Origin: Calocera cornea HHB12733
Lineage: Eukaryota; Basidiomycota; Dacrymycetes; Dacrymycetales; Dacrymycetaceae
Length of the DNA stretch: 64,000 nucleotides
Reading direction: 5' to 3'
NCBI GenBank assembly: GCA_001632435.1
Contig: KV423967.1
Location: 69,100-133,099, forward strand
Notes under the pieces: model-generated
Seen by the model: only the letters and a program-made list of their open reading frames with translations
The model's database searches: none
What the model was told of the DNA's origin: nothing
Translations under genes and position numbers: made by a program
Shown here: piece by piece, positions 19,047 to 31,595 of the stretch
How positions within the stretch are numbered: the stretch's first letter is position 1
Layout: each line of letters starts with the position of its first letter

Positions 19047-22000
19047 TCAGCGTCGGGTCGTGCGCATAGAACCATACTCACCGTTACCCCTCGACGTCGG
19101 AGAAAGCTCGTCAACAAACTCAAAGATCGACCCCAGCGCGATCAACGCAAAGCTCCTTGCTCCATAACTGCTCCCCTGTGACCTCGCGTTGGCCCAGCCT
19201 TCATAAGCCCTCGCGAGCTGCTCCAGCACCGGATCGCCCTCCACTCCGCGGAACACGTCCCGTACAGAGTTGACTAGATCGGTCATCTGGATACGGAGGC
19301 GGTAGACGCGGTCCATCCGGATCTTCGGGTGGGTTGTCTTGGACAGGATGACGCCCATAACTGCTTCGCCTTCGCTCGCCTCGTCGGAGAGCGGACCAGA
19401 GCTAGTGGTCAGGGAGATGTGCCGAAGTTCCTCTGCGTAGCGCCTGAAGAGGGCTTCTGGGAGCTTTCCCGTCTTGGTAATGTCAATGAGTTTGCCAACG
19501 AGCTCCTGGACGCGGGCATGGAGAATATCCTCGGCAGGAGAACCATTCGACAGCAGTTGCTCGCCTTCCCTGAGCACTTCTTCGAAGTCAACTTGCAGCT
19601 CCGGCTCGCGGTACATATGCCCAAGCGCGCGCTGGCTTGGGTAGAACTTGGTCGATCTGTTGCCTGCCTGGTGCTCACGTTGCAGGTAGTCGGGCTTCAT
19701 GTCGTTAAGGAGTTTGGGGATCGCGTCGTGGTCGATCGGCGTCCCCGTCTTCATAAAGTCTAGCGCGAGGGCGTACAACTGGGTCAACTGGTGACAGTTG
19801 GCATAGTTTACTCCGTCAGGATGCTGGTCGGCCAGAATGAGATGCTCCGTCGCGAGTCGACCAACGAGATCCTGAATGATTCCGTAAGTGCTCGCTCGAT
19901 GATGACAAAGGAACCGCATACGTTGTTGATGTAGTCGATGATGAACTCGACAACATCATCGATGGTACATTCTCTGTCCAGCTCGTTTCTCTTGGCAGGC
20001 GTGAAGTCATCGGGATCTGCAGACGTCTTCGGGAAGAGCGGAGTGTACTGGACAACATTAAATTCATCTGAGAGAGGTCAGTCCAGGCATGCGCCATCAC
20101 TCATAATGAACTCACCGCCGTCGAGATCGCCTCCACCGAGCATGGACGGTAGAGGACGCACCCCTATGAGCTTGTTATCAGCATAAATAGAAGGAACGAA
20201 TACCTAGCACTTACCTCGGCATGAGAAGATGACGCAGTTTTTCAGCGGGAACGGAGCCATAAGGAATGGAGAGCCCTCGGGAGGCTTTCCGATGGCGATC
20301 ACGAACTGTGCATCACCCGGGCCCAACGAGGGAGATTTAGTGACGAGGGCCGGGCCAGTTATCCAGTAAGGCTCGGGGTCTCCCGGTTTGTGCACGCATG
20401 CTGTGAGAAATCAGGAGTAGCAACAATTCGAGGGGAGGGATGCTCACCGTAGATCTCGTTCCTCTTCAGGATGTCGAACTCATCTGCTATTCCGATCAAA
20501 GTCCAGCTCTTGGGGACCGGAATACGCCCGCGGAATCGTATCTCCCTGAGCGCGTTCGCTTTCCCAACCTTCAAGATGTGATGAAGGAAAGAGTCGCTGA
20601 AAACCGTGCTACCCTCCGTGTCCTGGAAGTCGAGCCCAAGTACACCATGTATGTCACGCATGATATACTTGATGCGGAAAGTACCACCAAGTCCGTAGGT
20701 TTCGACCATCGTGGAGGCGCTGACCAGAGAGGACAAGGCTGCTTCGAGGTCCTTGACAGCATTTCTCTGAAGCGTAAGGAACACGTCGCCGGGGATTCCA
20801 CGAGATTCCAGAAGCATGACGAAGGGTCGATTGAGGAAGAATGGCCGTGGACGTTCGAAGGACTTCGCGATCTCAAGTCCGAGCGAATCGGGTGCGTCGA
20901 ACTTGTTCATGGATGGCCGCACTTGGATCTGCGTCCCGGGAAGCAAGGGATTCAGTGACAAGAGCCCCTTGAAGCCACCCAAACGGAATTGGAAAACAGT
21001 TGCAGGGAATTCCAGCTTTGCACGGTAATGGGGACGGTTTGCAACCAGATTTTCCCAGACCATTTCGAACACTTCGAGCGACATACAACCGACTCCATCG
21101 GTGAAGATGGCACCGCTTCCCTTGTGCGTCTTGTCCAGAACGTGGACAATGTTCTCCCGCGTGAGGATGATCGATGGCTCTGTCGCCGTGAACGCTTGGG
21201 CTAAGCGGGCACCATATCGTGCAGGGCAGTTCAGGACCTGGCTGAAGTCTCCGAGGCGATCACGAATGGCTTCAGCGGTGACCAAGCCGCGAGTCGGATG
21301 CTCGAACGGGGTGACCATCCACACCGAGTGCTGCCGAAGCGCAGACAGAGAATATCCCAGGAATTCGAAGTGTCGCCCGCCAATCATGATCCCAGCTCGC
21401 AGAGTCGTGCCGATCCTATACCGGACAAACAATCGAGAGTCGACGTCTCTGTCGTTGAACAATGGCAAGTGATCTTCATTGGCGAATTTAATGCGCAGGA
21501 AGTAGTGCTGATGGTCGGGATACATTCGGAGGACACTGTTGCTTTGGTCCATGTACGGTCCTTCGAGGTGGACGCTGGTGGGAGTGATGACAGCTGCGCA
21601 AGCCGGGATCATGGTCGTCTTTCCTGGCCGTTGCTTGGTCTCGACAGACGACATTGTGACGACATCGTGCAGCATCGTGCGCAGAGGTGCTGTCATTGCT
21701 TGAGAGCTGGAGCGCATAGACATAAGCGCATACTGAGTCCGCGAGAGGCGATCCACGAACAGGCTAAGAAGGCCGGCCAATGTCTCGGGTTTGTCGCGAT
21801 ATTGCTCGACGAGCTTGTCGATGTCGTCCCTCAGGTAAAGCACTTCCGCAGGATCGAGATAGCCGTTCATATACAGGGCCGAGCATTGAAGCGCCACGCG
21901 CAGATCGAGGGTCTCCAGCCAGCGTTCGACATCTTCTATGCGCTCAAACAGGCGTAGGCGGTCTCCGGTTATGGGCGTGTAGCGCGGTTTGACGGCGAAG

Positions 22001-22989
22001 CCAAAGGCGCGTTTTGCTGCGTCGCGGAACTGAATCAGGGAGGGACGGTCGCTGAACACTATACGCATAGTGGTACTGACATATGGCGCGAGAGGCGCAT
22101 GGGTGCAATCGTCATGAAAGGAAAGGAAGTTGAGCTTCAGGCGCGTTCCGGCGCCGTTCGGTGTATCCGGCAGGCGTTCGAAGGAAGGTGCGACCTCGAG
22201 ATGGAACATGGCGGAATATTCGTTCGATGTCGTACCGTCGTCCCACAGCATGCTGAGCACACGCGGCCAGGGGACGACAACGGCGTAGTGTATGCTGTCC
22301 GGATATCGCATTTTGCGGAAGCGGACCTCGATCTCGCGCTGCGGGACGTCGAACTTGACTTCCGGTCCTTCGTCGGAGGAGAGAAGCACTTCCCATTCGA
22401 CCGAGAAAGTATTAGAGAAGCGCCCTTCGGCGGTCCGTGTGCGCCGGCCAAACTGCAGCTTGTGGAATGGCACAGGGTCACCGAGGTCCTTCTCCAACTG
22501 CTTCTCCTCGTACTCGGCTTTCGGGTCTACGAAAGGGAGCGTGTTCAGCTCCTCGACGCGTCGCGGGAAGGGGCGGCCCGAGAACTTGGCGAAGCGCAAC
22601 GTCTTGCCTGCCAAGTGCAGGATGCGTTGCGGCTCGCCGCCTGCGGGGCTGGGGCTTGCCTGGCGGGAGGGTGTGCGCGAGTCGCCCTTCCCCCGCCCAC
22701 GGCCGCGACCATGGCCTCTGCCGCTGTTGCGCCAGTCGTCACGCGCCCCAGGCGTGCCATACAGCGCGAGGAACTCCCGCCCGACATTCTTGTTGCCTAT
22801 TGTTAGCCGACCCTTGCCGACATGATACCGCGGGTCCTGCTTCTGCATCAGCAGCTTTGCGTCAAAGTTGAGCAGCGGCGTCGGGTCGTCGGGGTCGCGC
22901 AACGGGGGCGAGTGCAGGATCTTGGCAAGTGCGATCTTCACGTCCACCTCTTTCACCGTCTTGTCCACATTCCAGAAGTCAATGTCCAT
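19047..22989 (-). CDS. RNA-dependent RNA polymerase (QDE-1/RdRP family)
   Basis: Exon 1 (20448-22989) encodes about 847 residues including an arginine/glycine-rich patch (GRGHGRGRGRGKG). Conserved parts follow: IPVPKSWTLIGIADE, YWITGPALVTKSP, LKNCVIFSCRG, then the catalytic GGGDLDGDEF, split by an intron at GGC-G, with its three aspartates intact. After it come LDRECTIDDVVEFIIDYINN and LGRIAT-like DLVGRLATEHLILADQ. The protein is about 1,240 residues, within the family range. Such enzymes turn aberrant single-stranded RNA into double-stranded RNA that feeds Dicer and silences repeats and transposons. Frames join cleanly, so the gene looks functional. A decayed fragment of another copy lies at 26991-27360. 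Confidence 0.93.
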
Positions 22990-23499
22990 TTCATGTGCTC
23001 AGCAGCAGCTCAAGTTCAAGGGTTGTAGACGTCGGAGGGCAGGTATTTAAGCCAGGGTACAGAAAAGGGGAGAGGGAACGCCGCAGACGAAAAGAGAAGG
23101 CCGCGCAATGGCGACGCGTAGTGGTCGTTGGCCATATTCCATCAGACACGTGAGCAATTCCATCAACTTCTCGCCATTTTCGGCCCTGTCGGTCGTGTGG
23201 GTTCAATGTGCGCGCTCGCGATTCTCACCGTGATGCCTCGCATACACTGTACAAATGGAGGGAGGAACGGCGATAACAATCGATTTCAACACGTACTGCA
23301 GCTGCTACGCGTATGCAATGCGCGTGCCTGCCATTATCCATGCGGTCACAATGGCCAAAGCTCCAAACGGCATACATTGAATAGTGTACATTGCGGAATT
23401 ACTTTCGTCACGGTACCGATAACGGCCAGTCACTATGCTGATGGTACAGATATGGACAGAAATGAGTTGCACGACCACACTGTCATCTGGCCTGATCGG
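22990..23499. other. Intergenic: RdRP upstream region and COX16 3' flank
   Basis: No gene seen. It is AT-richer than the flanking exons, with no recognisable repeat or RNA gene. Confidence 0.5.
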
Positions 23500-23997
23500 T
23501 CATGATTTCGACGACGGGTCTTTGCTTGCTGGCGGGCTCTCGGGCGCCGGCGGTGGCACGCCCCACTCCGGCGTTCCCGCCGGCCTCGGTACGCGGACGT
23601 TCTCCCAGTTGTCCAGATCGATCTTGGTCTGGCCGGATTGTAGTCGCTGTATTGAACGGTCAGTAGGCGCATATGTATGGCAGGGGAGCAGGGACGCACA
23701 AAGTACTCCTCGCGAAGGTCCAGCTTCCTACGGTTCTTATCCAGGTGCAGCTCCTCCTCCTTCGTCACCTGTATCCTCATGAGTAATGGCAGGAAAGAGA
23801 GGAGGAGGAATGGTGCCCACCGCCCTCGTCTTCGTCTGCTGGTAGTCGTAGCGCGTCTGGGTCAGCGTCTGCAGACCGAAGGAGGCGATGACCATGAGGG
23901 TGACGAACGGCAGGCCGAACAGCAGGAACGGCTGCTTCTGTATTGACTTTGTCCACGGTAGTCGGTTGAATGTCTTTCGTGATGGAAACGCGGCCAT
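23500..23997 (-). CDS. COX16: Cytochrome c oxidase assembly protein Cox16
   Basis: Three exons give about 130 residues starting MAAFPSRKTFNRLPW. One membrane span lies in FLLFGLPFVTLMVIASF. The family blocks TQTRYDYQQTKTRAVTKEEE and RRKLDLREEYFRL follow, and the C-terminal part is proline-rich and variable. Cox16 is an inner-membrane protein that helps build the COX1/COX2 modules of complex IV. The longer frame starting at 24063 adds residues not typical of the family, so I chose the ATG at 23997. The gene is head to head with ADE12, with 205 bp between the start codons. Confidence 0.93.
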
Positions 23998-24202
23998 CGT
24001 CGACGAGGTCCACCCAGCCCGGAGCAGTGTGTGATGTGCTCCCACAACTGGACTCAGGGACACTGGCGCTGGCCGATGCTTCGGAGTGGCCGGAGCCGAG
24101 GGGAAAAGGTCCGAAAAGAATTGTGTGCTCGGCGGGTTCCTCGAGTCAGGGTCAGGGTTGCCCCCGACCTTCGTCGACCGACCTTCCTCACATTTTCACA
24201 CC

Positions 24203-25727
<1,525 letters not shown>

Positions 25728-25785
25728 AGGCGTGCGTGTGTGTATGCGGGCTTGGCCACCAAAGAAAGAAGAAAGAAAGACCGGG

Positions 25786-25817
25786 AATGGGATGGGATGG
25801 GATGGGATGGGATGGGA
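25786..25817 (+). repeat. GATGG pentanucleotide microsatellite
   Basis: About six units of GATGG/GGGAT just after the ADE12 stop codon, probably in the 3' UTR. Adjacent GAAA repeats lie at 25761-25780. Confidence 0.85.
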
Positions 25818-26080
25818 ACGGAATGTATGCCAAGAGGCTGTTGTAGAGCGTAGTGCTTAGTGTGCGTCTAGAATGGATCCACAGTACTTTATCGCGTGCG
25901 TTGCATTGTGTTGTGGGCTTGTGCATCCCGCGGCATCTCGGCATCCCCACATCCCTTCAATGCGAACGAGGGGTGTGGCCGCCCGCCAGCTCTCACAGCA
26001 CCCTCCCCGCCTCCCCGCCGCTGGATCCGATCCTGCATACTCGGCCGTGTGCAATAACGCAGCCGACACCACACTCCAAC

Positions 26081-26982
26081 ATGGCACTCGCGCTGTCCCC
26101 GGCGCACACCCAGCAGACGTCGACACACGTCGCCTGGGCCATCCTCTGGCCATCCTCGCCGCCCTCCCCTGCAGCAGCAAAGGACATGCGCCTCCCCTCG
26201 CCCTCCTCGCCCGCGCCCGCGCCAACAAAGGCCGGAAAAGTACGTGCTACAGCAGCCCTGCAAACCCGTCTGATTCGCCTACACAGCTCCCTCCTCCTCC
26301 CAGCCGGCCCTCGCACGCTGAGCGCCCCCCTGCCCCGCCCCCGCCCCCGCCCACGCACGCGCCCACGCTCCCCGCCGAGCTCTGGCAGCGCATCCTGCTG
26401 CTCCTCCCAGCCTCGGCCTTCTGGCACGCGCGCGCCGTCCACCCGGCTTGGGCGTCCTTCGTCCACGCCCACCTCCTCCGCACCCTCCTCCAAGACACGC
26501 GCCTCATCCTCCAGGTCGAGGCGCGCGCGGGGGAGTGGGTCGCCGGGCTCCCCGCGCGGCGCGTGAGCGGAGAGTGGATCGAGTATGTGCTTCCTCTCAC
26601 TGCGGGAGCTGGGGCGGAGGGAAGGAGGGGGTGGGGGATGCGGTTGGGGGTCGGCATGGGGATAGGGAGGCGCTGGAAGTGGACGCTGGCGCCGGACGGC
26701 AGGCACCTCCTCAGGGCAGGGAAGAGCTACGCCGTGCTCGTGTCTATCTCCGGCTACCTGGGGCCCGTGCCGACGGCGAGGCGCGTTGAGCTGGTGCGAG
26801 CGGAGCGAGCGGGGCCTGGGGCCGGGGACGGAGAGGTGGAAGGGAAGACGGTGGTGCGGGTCGGGTGGGGCGCGCTGTTGGGGGAGATGCTGGGCCGCCG
26901 GGGGGCATGGACGGGCGGGCTGAGCCTCGGACAGCTGGTCAGGGAGCCTGGGGTGGCCGAGGGGGGTCCGGGGGGCCAGTAA
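26081..26982 (+). CDS. F-box-like protein
   Basis: Exon 1 (26081-26239) begins MALALSPAHTQQTS. A 47-nt intron (26240-26286) joins it in frame to LPPPPSRPSHAERPP. The F-box-like motif is LPAELWQRILLLLPASAFWH followed by ARAVHPAWASFV, preceded by a proline-rich stretch. The rest, about 170 residues, has short beta-like segments (SYAVLVSISGYLGPVP) and no repeat domain I recognise. F-box proteins recruit substrates to SCF ubiquitin ligases, but with no known partner domain that role is inference. The stop at 26982 is only 8 bp before the RdRP relic. Confidence 0.65.
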
Positions 26983-26990
26983 GCGTTGGA

Positions 26991-27360
26991 TGGAGTTAGG
27001 CTGCCATCAATGCTTGGTCGAGGCGCTCCCGACAATGATGCGTGCATGTTGCCACGCGCATCAACATGCCTCTACTCTTCCTCTGATGTGGACAAGTTAG
27101 GCGTCGTATCCTCGGCTGGGTCTCTCGGGAGCTCGGTCGACCCAGATGACTTCACGCCGGCCAAGAGGACGAGGCTGGACAGAGAATGTACTGCCATTGA
27201 TGCTATTGTCGAGTTGTCGAGTCAACGAGTGCATCAACGACGTTTGTCCTCCCTTCCCCCGCCTCGACGGACCACCTGTTGTCCTTGCGGACGAGGACGG
27301 TGCGGCTCAGAGCAGTGCGATAACTGCAATGTGTGGCATACATGGTACTACAAAGCCGCA
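26991..27360 (+). pseudogene. Decayed fragment of an RdRP gene
   Basis: This stretch matches the catalytic part of the RdRP at 19047-22989. VRLPSMLGRG corresponds to VRPLPSMLGGG. DPDDFTPAKRTRLDRECT corresponds to DPDDFTPAKRNELDRECT, with near identity of the DNA. A LADEDGA segment near 27285 corresponds to LADQHPDG in a shifted frame. The DLDGD motif is replaced by APDND, so catalysis is lost. The spacing across the former intron after DLDGD is retained, so it arose by DNA duplication and not through an RNA copy. It lies on the opposite strand, 4 kb from the intact gene. No start, splice set or stop supports expression. Confidence 0.85.
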
Positions 27361-27549
27361 CCATAACATACATCGATACTGACTGAGCGGCTCCATTGCC
27401 TATTTCCTTGTTTCCGAACGTGCCGTACCCGGCTGGCTTTTGCTTGGGATATCCCGTCCCTCGTACACCACCGCTCTCTCTCCCCCCAACCAAGTAACCA
27501 ACCAAGGCCCTTCACCCTCGCAGACCTCCCGAATCCGCCCCCGGCCCCC

Positions 27550-27978
27550 TCAAATCACCCGAAACATATTAGCCTTGACCCCCCTCCTCAGCCCGCCCTC
27601 CCACTGCCCCCCCTCCGTGCCGAGCCCCGCCAGGCCCCCCTCGCCAGAGCGCTCCTCGAGCGCCGCCAGGTGGGCGGCGTCGATCTCCGCCTGGGAGGGG
27701 CCTGGAGGCGCAGGCGCAGTGGGGGGACTAGGGGAGGGAGGGGTGGCTGATGCTGCAGAGGTGGGGGGCGCAGTCGCGGGGGAGGGGGAGGTGCTGCCAG
27801 TGCTGGGCTGGGAGGCAGCTTCCTGCGCACTGGAATTGCCAGTCGTGGCAGATGCGGAGGTTGCGAGCCGGCTCACAGCTGCGCCCCCACCCGCCCTCGC
27901 TCCGCCGACCAAGGAACCACTGATGCCGCCGATGCTCTTCGCCGCCGCCGTAGCGAGTATGATGCGGCTGCTGTACAT
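27550..27978 (-). CDS. Hypothetical small protein, probably mitochondrial
   Basis: ATG at 27978 opens MYSSRIILATAAAKSIGG, a basic, acid-free N-terminus typical of a mitochondrial presequence. An alanine/proline/serine-rich middle follows, then a charged helix (AEIDAAHLAALEERSGEGG) and a distinctive C-terminus, QWEGGLRRGVKANMFRVI. That last block looks conserved and functional, but I cannot name its family with confidence. An in-frame ATG 30 bp upstream exists but adds TETE-type residues that do not suit a presequence. Single exon of about 142 residues. Confidence 0.55.
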   Translation of the reverse strand: MYSSRIILATAAAKSIGGISGSLVGGARAGGGAAVSRLATSASATTGNSSAQEAASQPSTGSTSPSPATAPPTSAASATPPSPSPPTAPAPPGPSQAEIDAAHLAALEERSGEGGLAGLGTEGGQWEGGLRRGVKANMFRVI

Positions 27979-29285
27979 CGCTGTTTCTGTTTCTGTAAGG
28001 TATTTCACTCGAATCGAATCGGCTGGTCCTTTGTAGAACTTGCGGCGCGGGGACTCAGGTCATTGACCATCGGCTCGGGCCAGAACGAACTGTTGAGCTG
28101 GAACAACGGGACGGGTGTGTGTGCGGGTTGAGCACTTATGTAGACAGGTCGAAAGTTGCCGTCCCATGGTGCTTTCCGGAAATGGCAACGAAGGGGGTCA
28201 GATGACGTCTGGGCGAGGGGCGGAGCCGAGGGCAGCAGGCGGTTCTCCGGGGGAGAGTGGCTGTGCTCTCATTGCAAAGGGCGAGAAGATGGAACTGCAC
28301 CGTTTGCTGGATTGTTGTGGAAATAATTGACAAGGAATTCCGCCGACAGTAGGTTGATTCTGTTTCTTTCTCGCTGGCGCGTGTGCAGGATTTGCAGTCA
28401 AATTTATGAGGATACCACCGTGCACATTGTGCACGTTACAGTGTGGCGGACGCCCACTCGTCGGTGGCATCTCTACCGCATAAGTGGCAGCAACCACCCA
28501 TCTATCCCATCGTTGTTCCTCTCTGATCAGCTCCGATGCCCAGCCTGCCGACTACACTCGCAACCCAGACGGGGAAACGAAACAGAAACCCGAATATCAC
28601 AAACATCGATGGTCAGTGGCTATGACGACATTCATGACCGGCGGATGGCACATTGGAGGCGGAGGAATGCGGTTCGATCAGGGTCTCCGTCCCGCGGGCG
28701 GGTGATGGGCGTTGTGCGCGCAGCAGGTGCGGTGCAAGTAAGCCTACAGGCAAGAGAGGAGTGCATTGATAGTAGCGCGACATTGTCGGAAGGGATGATA
28801 CGCTGAGGCTCACACACAGCTGTGCGTGTATCGGGTCGATTGTGTTGGATGATTGTGCGGTGTGTGTGGGCTTGATATTGTCGGCAACGTGTGAAACCCG
28901 CGTGGTTGAAGGTTTTCGGGAGCAAATGGGCGTTCTGGCGTCCTGCCCGCGGGCGGTCGGTGCGGGTGGGTGCGGCGGGTGGGGAATGGGCGGCCAGGGC
29001 GGGCGATCGCGATTGGACCCTCGCCAACATCACCCAAACCGAGCAGGGCACCACACGGCACGGCCGCCACGCTGGGAGAAGATCACAGCCCCGGCGCTCT
29101 CTCTCCCCTTCCTCCGCCTCCCTCCTCCCTCCTCCCTCCTCCATCCGCACACCGCACACCTTCCCCCCTCCCCTCGCCGCCCTTTTCACCGCCCTCCCTC
29201 CCCTCCTCCCTCCCCCTCTTCTCTCCTTCCTTCACCCCGTCACCTCCACTCCCGCATCCCACAACACACCACAGCAGAAGCAGCA
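27979..29285. other. Divergent promoter region of the small gene and CHS7
   Basis: No supportable gene. The last 200 bp before CHS7 (about 29085-29270) are almost pure pyrimidine on the plus strand, a common core-promoter style here. Open frames across it are compositional. Confidence 0.5.
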
Positions 29286-30427
29286 ATGCCCACCCTCCCG
29301 CCCTTCGGCGCATTCAGCACCCTGTGCTACGCAGTCCCCTCCTACCCGCTCTGCAACCTCTTCTTCCACCAGCTCCTCGGCCCCCAGAATGATCCTGCAA
29401 TCATCTTCCCGGGCAAGGACACGACCGCGGCAAACCTTGCCACCCTCGTCGCCGCTGCGCCGGTCGGGGTGCGCTCCCTTCGCCTTTCCTGACTGCTGGC
29501 ACTAGCTAATCGTGTCGATGCTGGCAGATCAACCCCGAGTGCGGCATCCCCCGTCTGCACTACGACAACTCCCTGGGCAACATCGCCAACATCGTCGCCT
29601 GCGGCCTGTCCGTCATCGTCATGCTCTTCCTCGTCGCGTCCACAAGCCGGCGCAAGGCCGCAGTAGGCCGCATCGAGCTGCGCTTCTTCCTGATCACCTA
29701 TGCCCTCACGTGCGTCTTCCAGCTGCTCACGACGGGCAGCTTGTTCCAGCAGGGGAGCGAGGCACTTGCCATCTTGACCGCGATACACATGGCGCTCGTG
29801 ACGACGCTGTTCTGGCAGCTGCTGGGAAACGCGCTCGTGGCCACGCAATGGGTCGAGGACGGCACGCTGAGCAGTATGGTCGTGCGTCCCCCTCCCCTAC
29901 CCTCTTCCCTCCACCCGCTAACCCCGCACGCGTACAGCCCTTCACCCTCCTCTCGCTCGCCTTCTTCGGCGCGACGCTCTACATCTCGCTCGACACGGCC
30001 TTTGCCTTCACCAAAGTCTGGCAGCCAGCCAACGCGACCCAGCGTGCCGACCTGCAGAACATCACCCTCTTCGTGTTCCTGGACATCTGGCCGCCGGCAG
30101 CAGCCTTCGTCTTCTTCGTCGTCATGTCGAGCATCGTCATGTGCATCCTGCGCGAGCTGCGGCCGATCCTCCTCTACCTCCTCACGGCAGTGCTGTTCGT
30201 GCTCTCCCAGCTCGCATACTTCCTCCTCAATCGCGTGATTTGCGAGCGCACGAGCGCAAAGATCGACGGCAGCTTCGTCGCGACTATCCTCGAGACGCTC
30301 GCAGTGGTCTGCCTCTGGGCAGCATGGCGGTCAATAACAGAAGGTGCGTCTCTCCCCCACACTCTCGCTCGTTCTTATCCAATACTGATGGCTCGCAGAC
30401 TCGTGGGACGAGCCGTGGTACGACTAG
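29286..30427 (+). CDS. CHS7: Chitin synthase export chaperone Chs7
   Basis: Starts MPTLPPFGAFSTLCYAVP with PLCNLFFHQL. Seven hydrophobic segments follow with family blocks: GNIANIVACGLSVIVM, RRKAAVGRIELRFFLITYAL, AIHMALVTTLFWQLLGNALV, QWVEDGTLSSMV, TLYISLDTAFAFT, LFVFLDIWPPAAAFVF and ICERTSAKIDGSFVATILET, ending AWRSITEDSWDEPWYD. Four exons; the first intron follows APVG and the last precedes DSWDE. Chs7 is an ER membrane chaperone required for folding and export of chitin synthase III (Chs3) to the cell surface. Length about 340 residues, as expected. Confidence 0.95.
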
Positions 30428-31595
30428 CCACCTGCCTTCCTCCGCCCTCCGCTCGTGTACATCTACGTCCTCCCCCTCCACGACCCCCAAAACGACCGGA
30501 TGACCCGCACGCTCCCACTTCCGTTTCCAACACCCTACCTAACCTTATGCGCCCGGACAATCCCCAGCCGACTCACCCCACGAACGATGACCCCGATGAT
30601 CGATGACGAAGAGAAGAGAGAAGAGCGTAGACGCGGTTCTATGGTTCTCCTGCTGGAGAAATCTCCGATATGCGACGCGATGCGATGCGACACGAAGCGA
30701 TTTGATGAGCTGCGATGGTGATTATATGCGCAGAGGTGCGCAGAGAGGTGCATATAGCCGACTTCGCGGCGGCGCAGTGGCAGCGGTGGTGGTGTGGCGG
30801 ACTCCCCTACAGATATCAACGTTTCCCTTTCCATTCCCCATTCCTCTTCCAGTGTTGTCCTGTTCTCCTCACCCGCTTTCACCTATTCCGGTTCTTGCCC
30901 CCTTTTCTCCTGCCCTTGGCCCTTGGCCCTGCGTCTCCCAGTGGCTCCGCTGGGCACTGTCCAACCACAGTGCTCAGCACGATGCCGGCTTGCCCGACAC
31001 GATATTGATCTTTTCTTTCTCTCTCCTGCTTGTGGCTGGGCTTGTTAATAGTACCCACTGAGATGGGGGCAGGATGTGTATGCAAATTCCAATTCCAGAC
31101 AGACAGATTTCCGACAATGTCCGCATCTTCGCGCGTTCCGCATGCTCCGCGCCTGGGAATTCGCACACGATCTGTGGGTGGATTCTACAACTCCCGAGTG
31201 CCAAGCACTTCGTGTGACCAAGTTGGGGGCTTGACGTGTTATTCGGGGAAGAAATCCTTAGGAAGCCTTGCACACACGCTATTTGAGGATCAGCGGGGAT
31301 CATCAACGCAGGCCGAATTCACTGCAGAAGGTGACGCCCGAAGCCGCCGGCGTCATCCTCTCCGTCATCCGCATCGCCGTGCTCCTGAAACCTACCAAAG
31401 TTGCCAGAAACTGGGAGACGCGAGTTCCTCGCGCGCGTTTCGGGCGCGATGTGCTCGTCACCATCGGGACTCCGCCGATCGCGGTTCGCTCTTGGGGAGG
31501 GGGATCGTGATGCCCGGTATTCTCCTATCCAGCACGCCCTCATAAAGCGCATATATGCGCCCCCCACCCTTCCCCGTCCTCTTTACACCATATAG
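30428..31595. other. Intergenic between CHS7 and the cyclase-like gene
   Basis: No gene seen. Open frames on both strands are under 175 codons and share no family features. Slightly AT-richer, with a CT-rich tract at 30880-30940. Confidence 0.5.

Noticed and set aside
25873..26080. Extension of the F-box-like gene to an upstream ATG at 25873
   Set aside because: The intron at 26240-26286 joins the F-box frame to a different upstream frame starting at 26081; the long unspliced reading passes through an intron with good borders.
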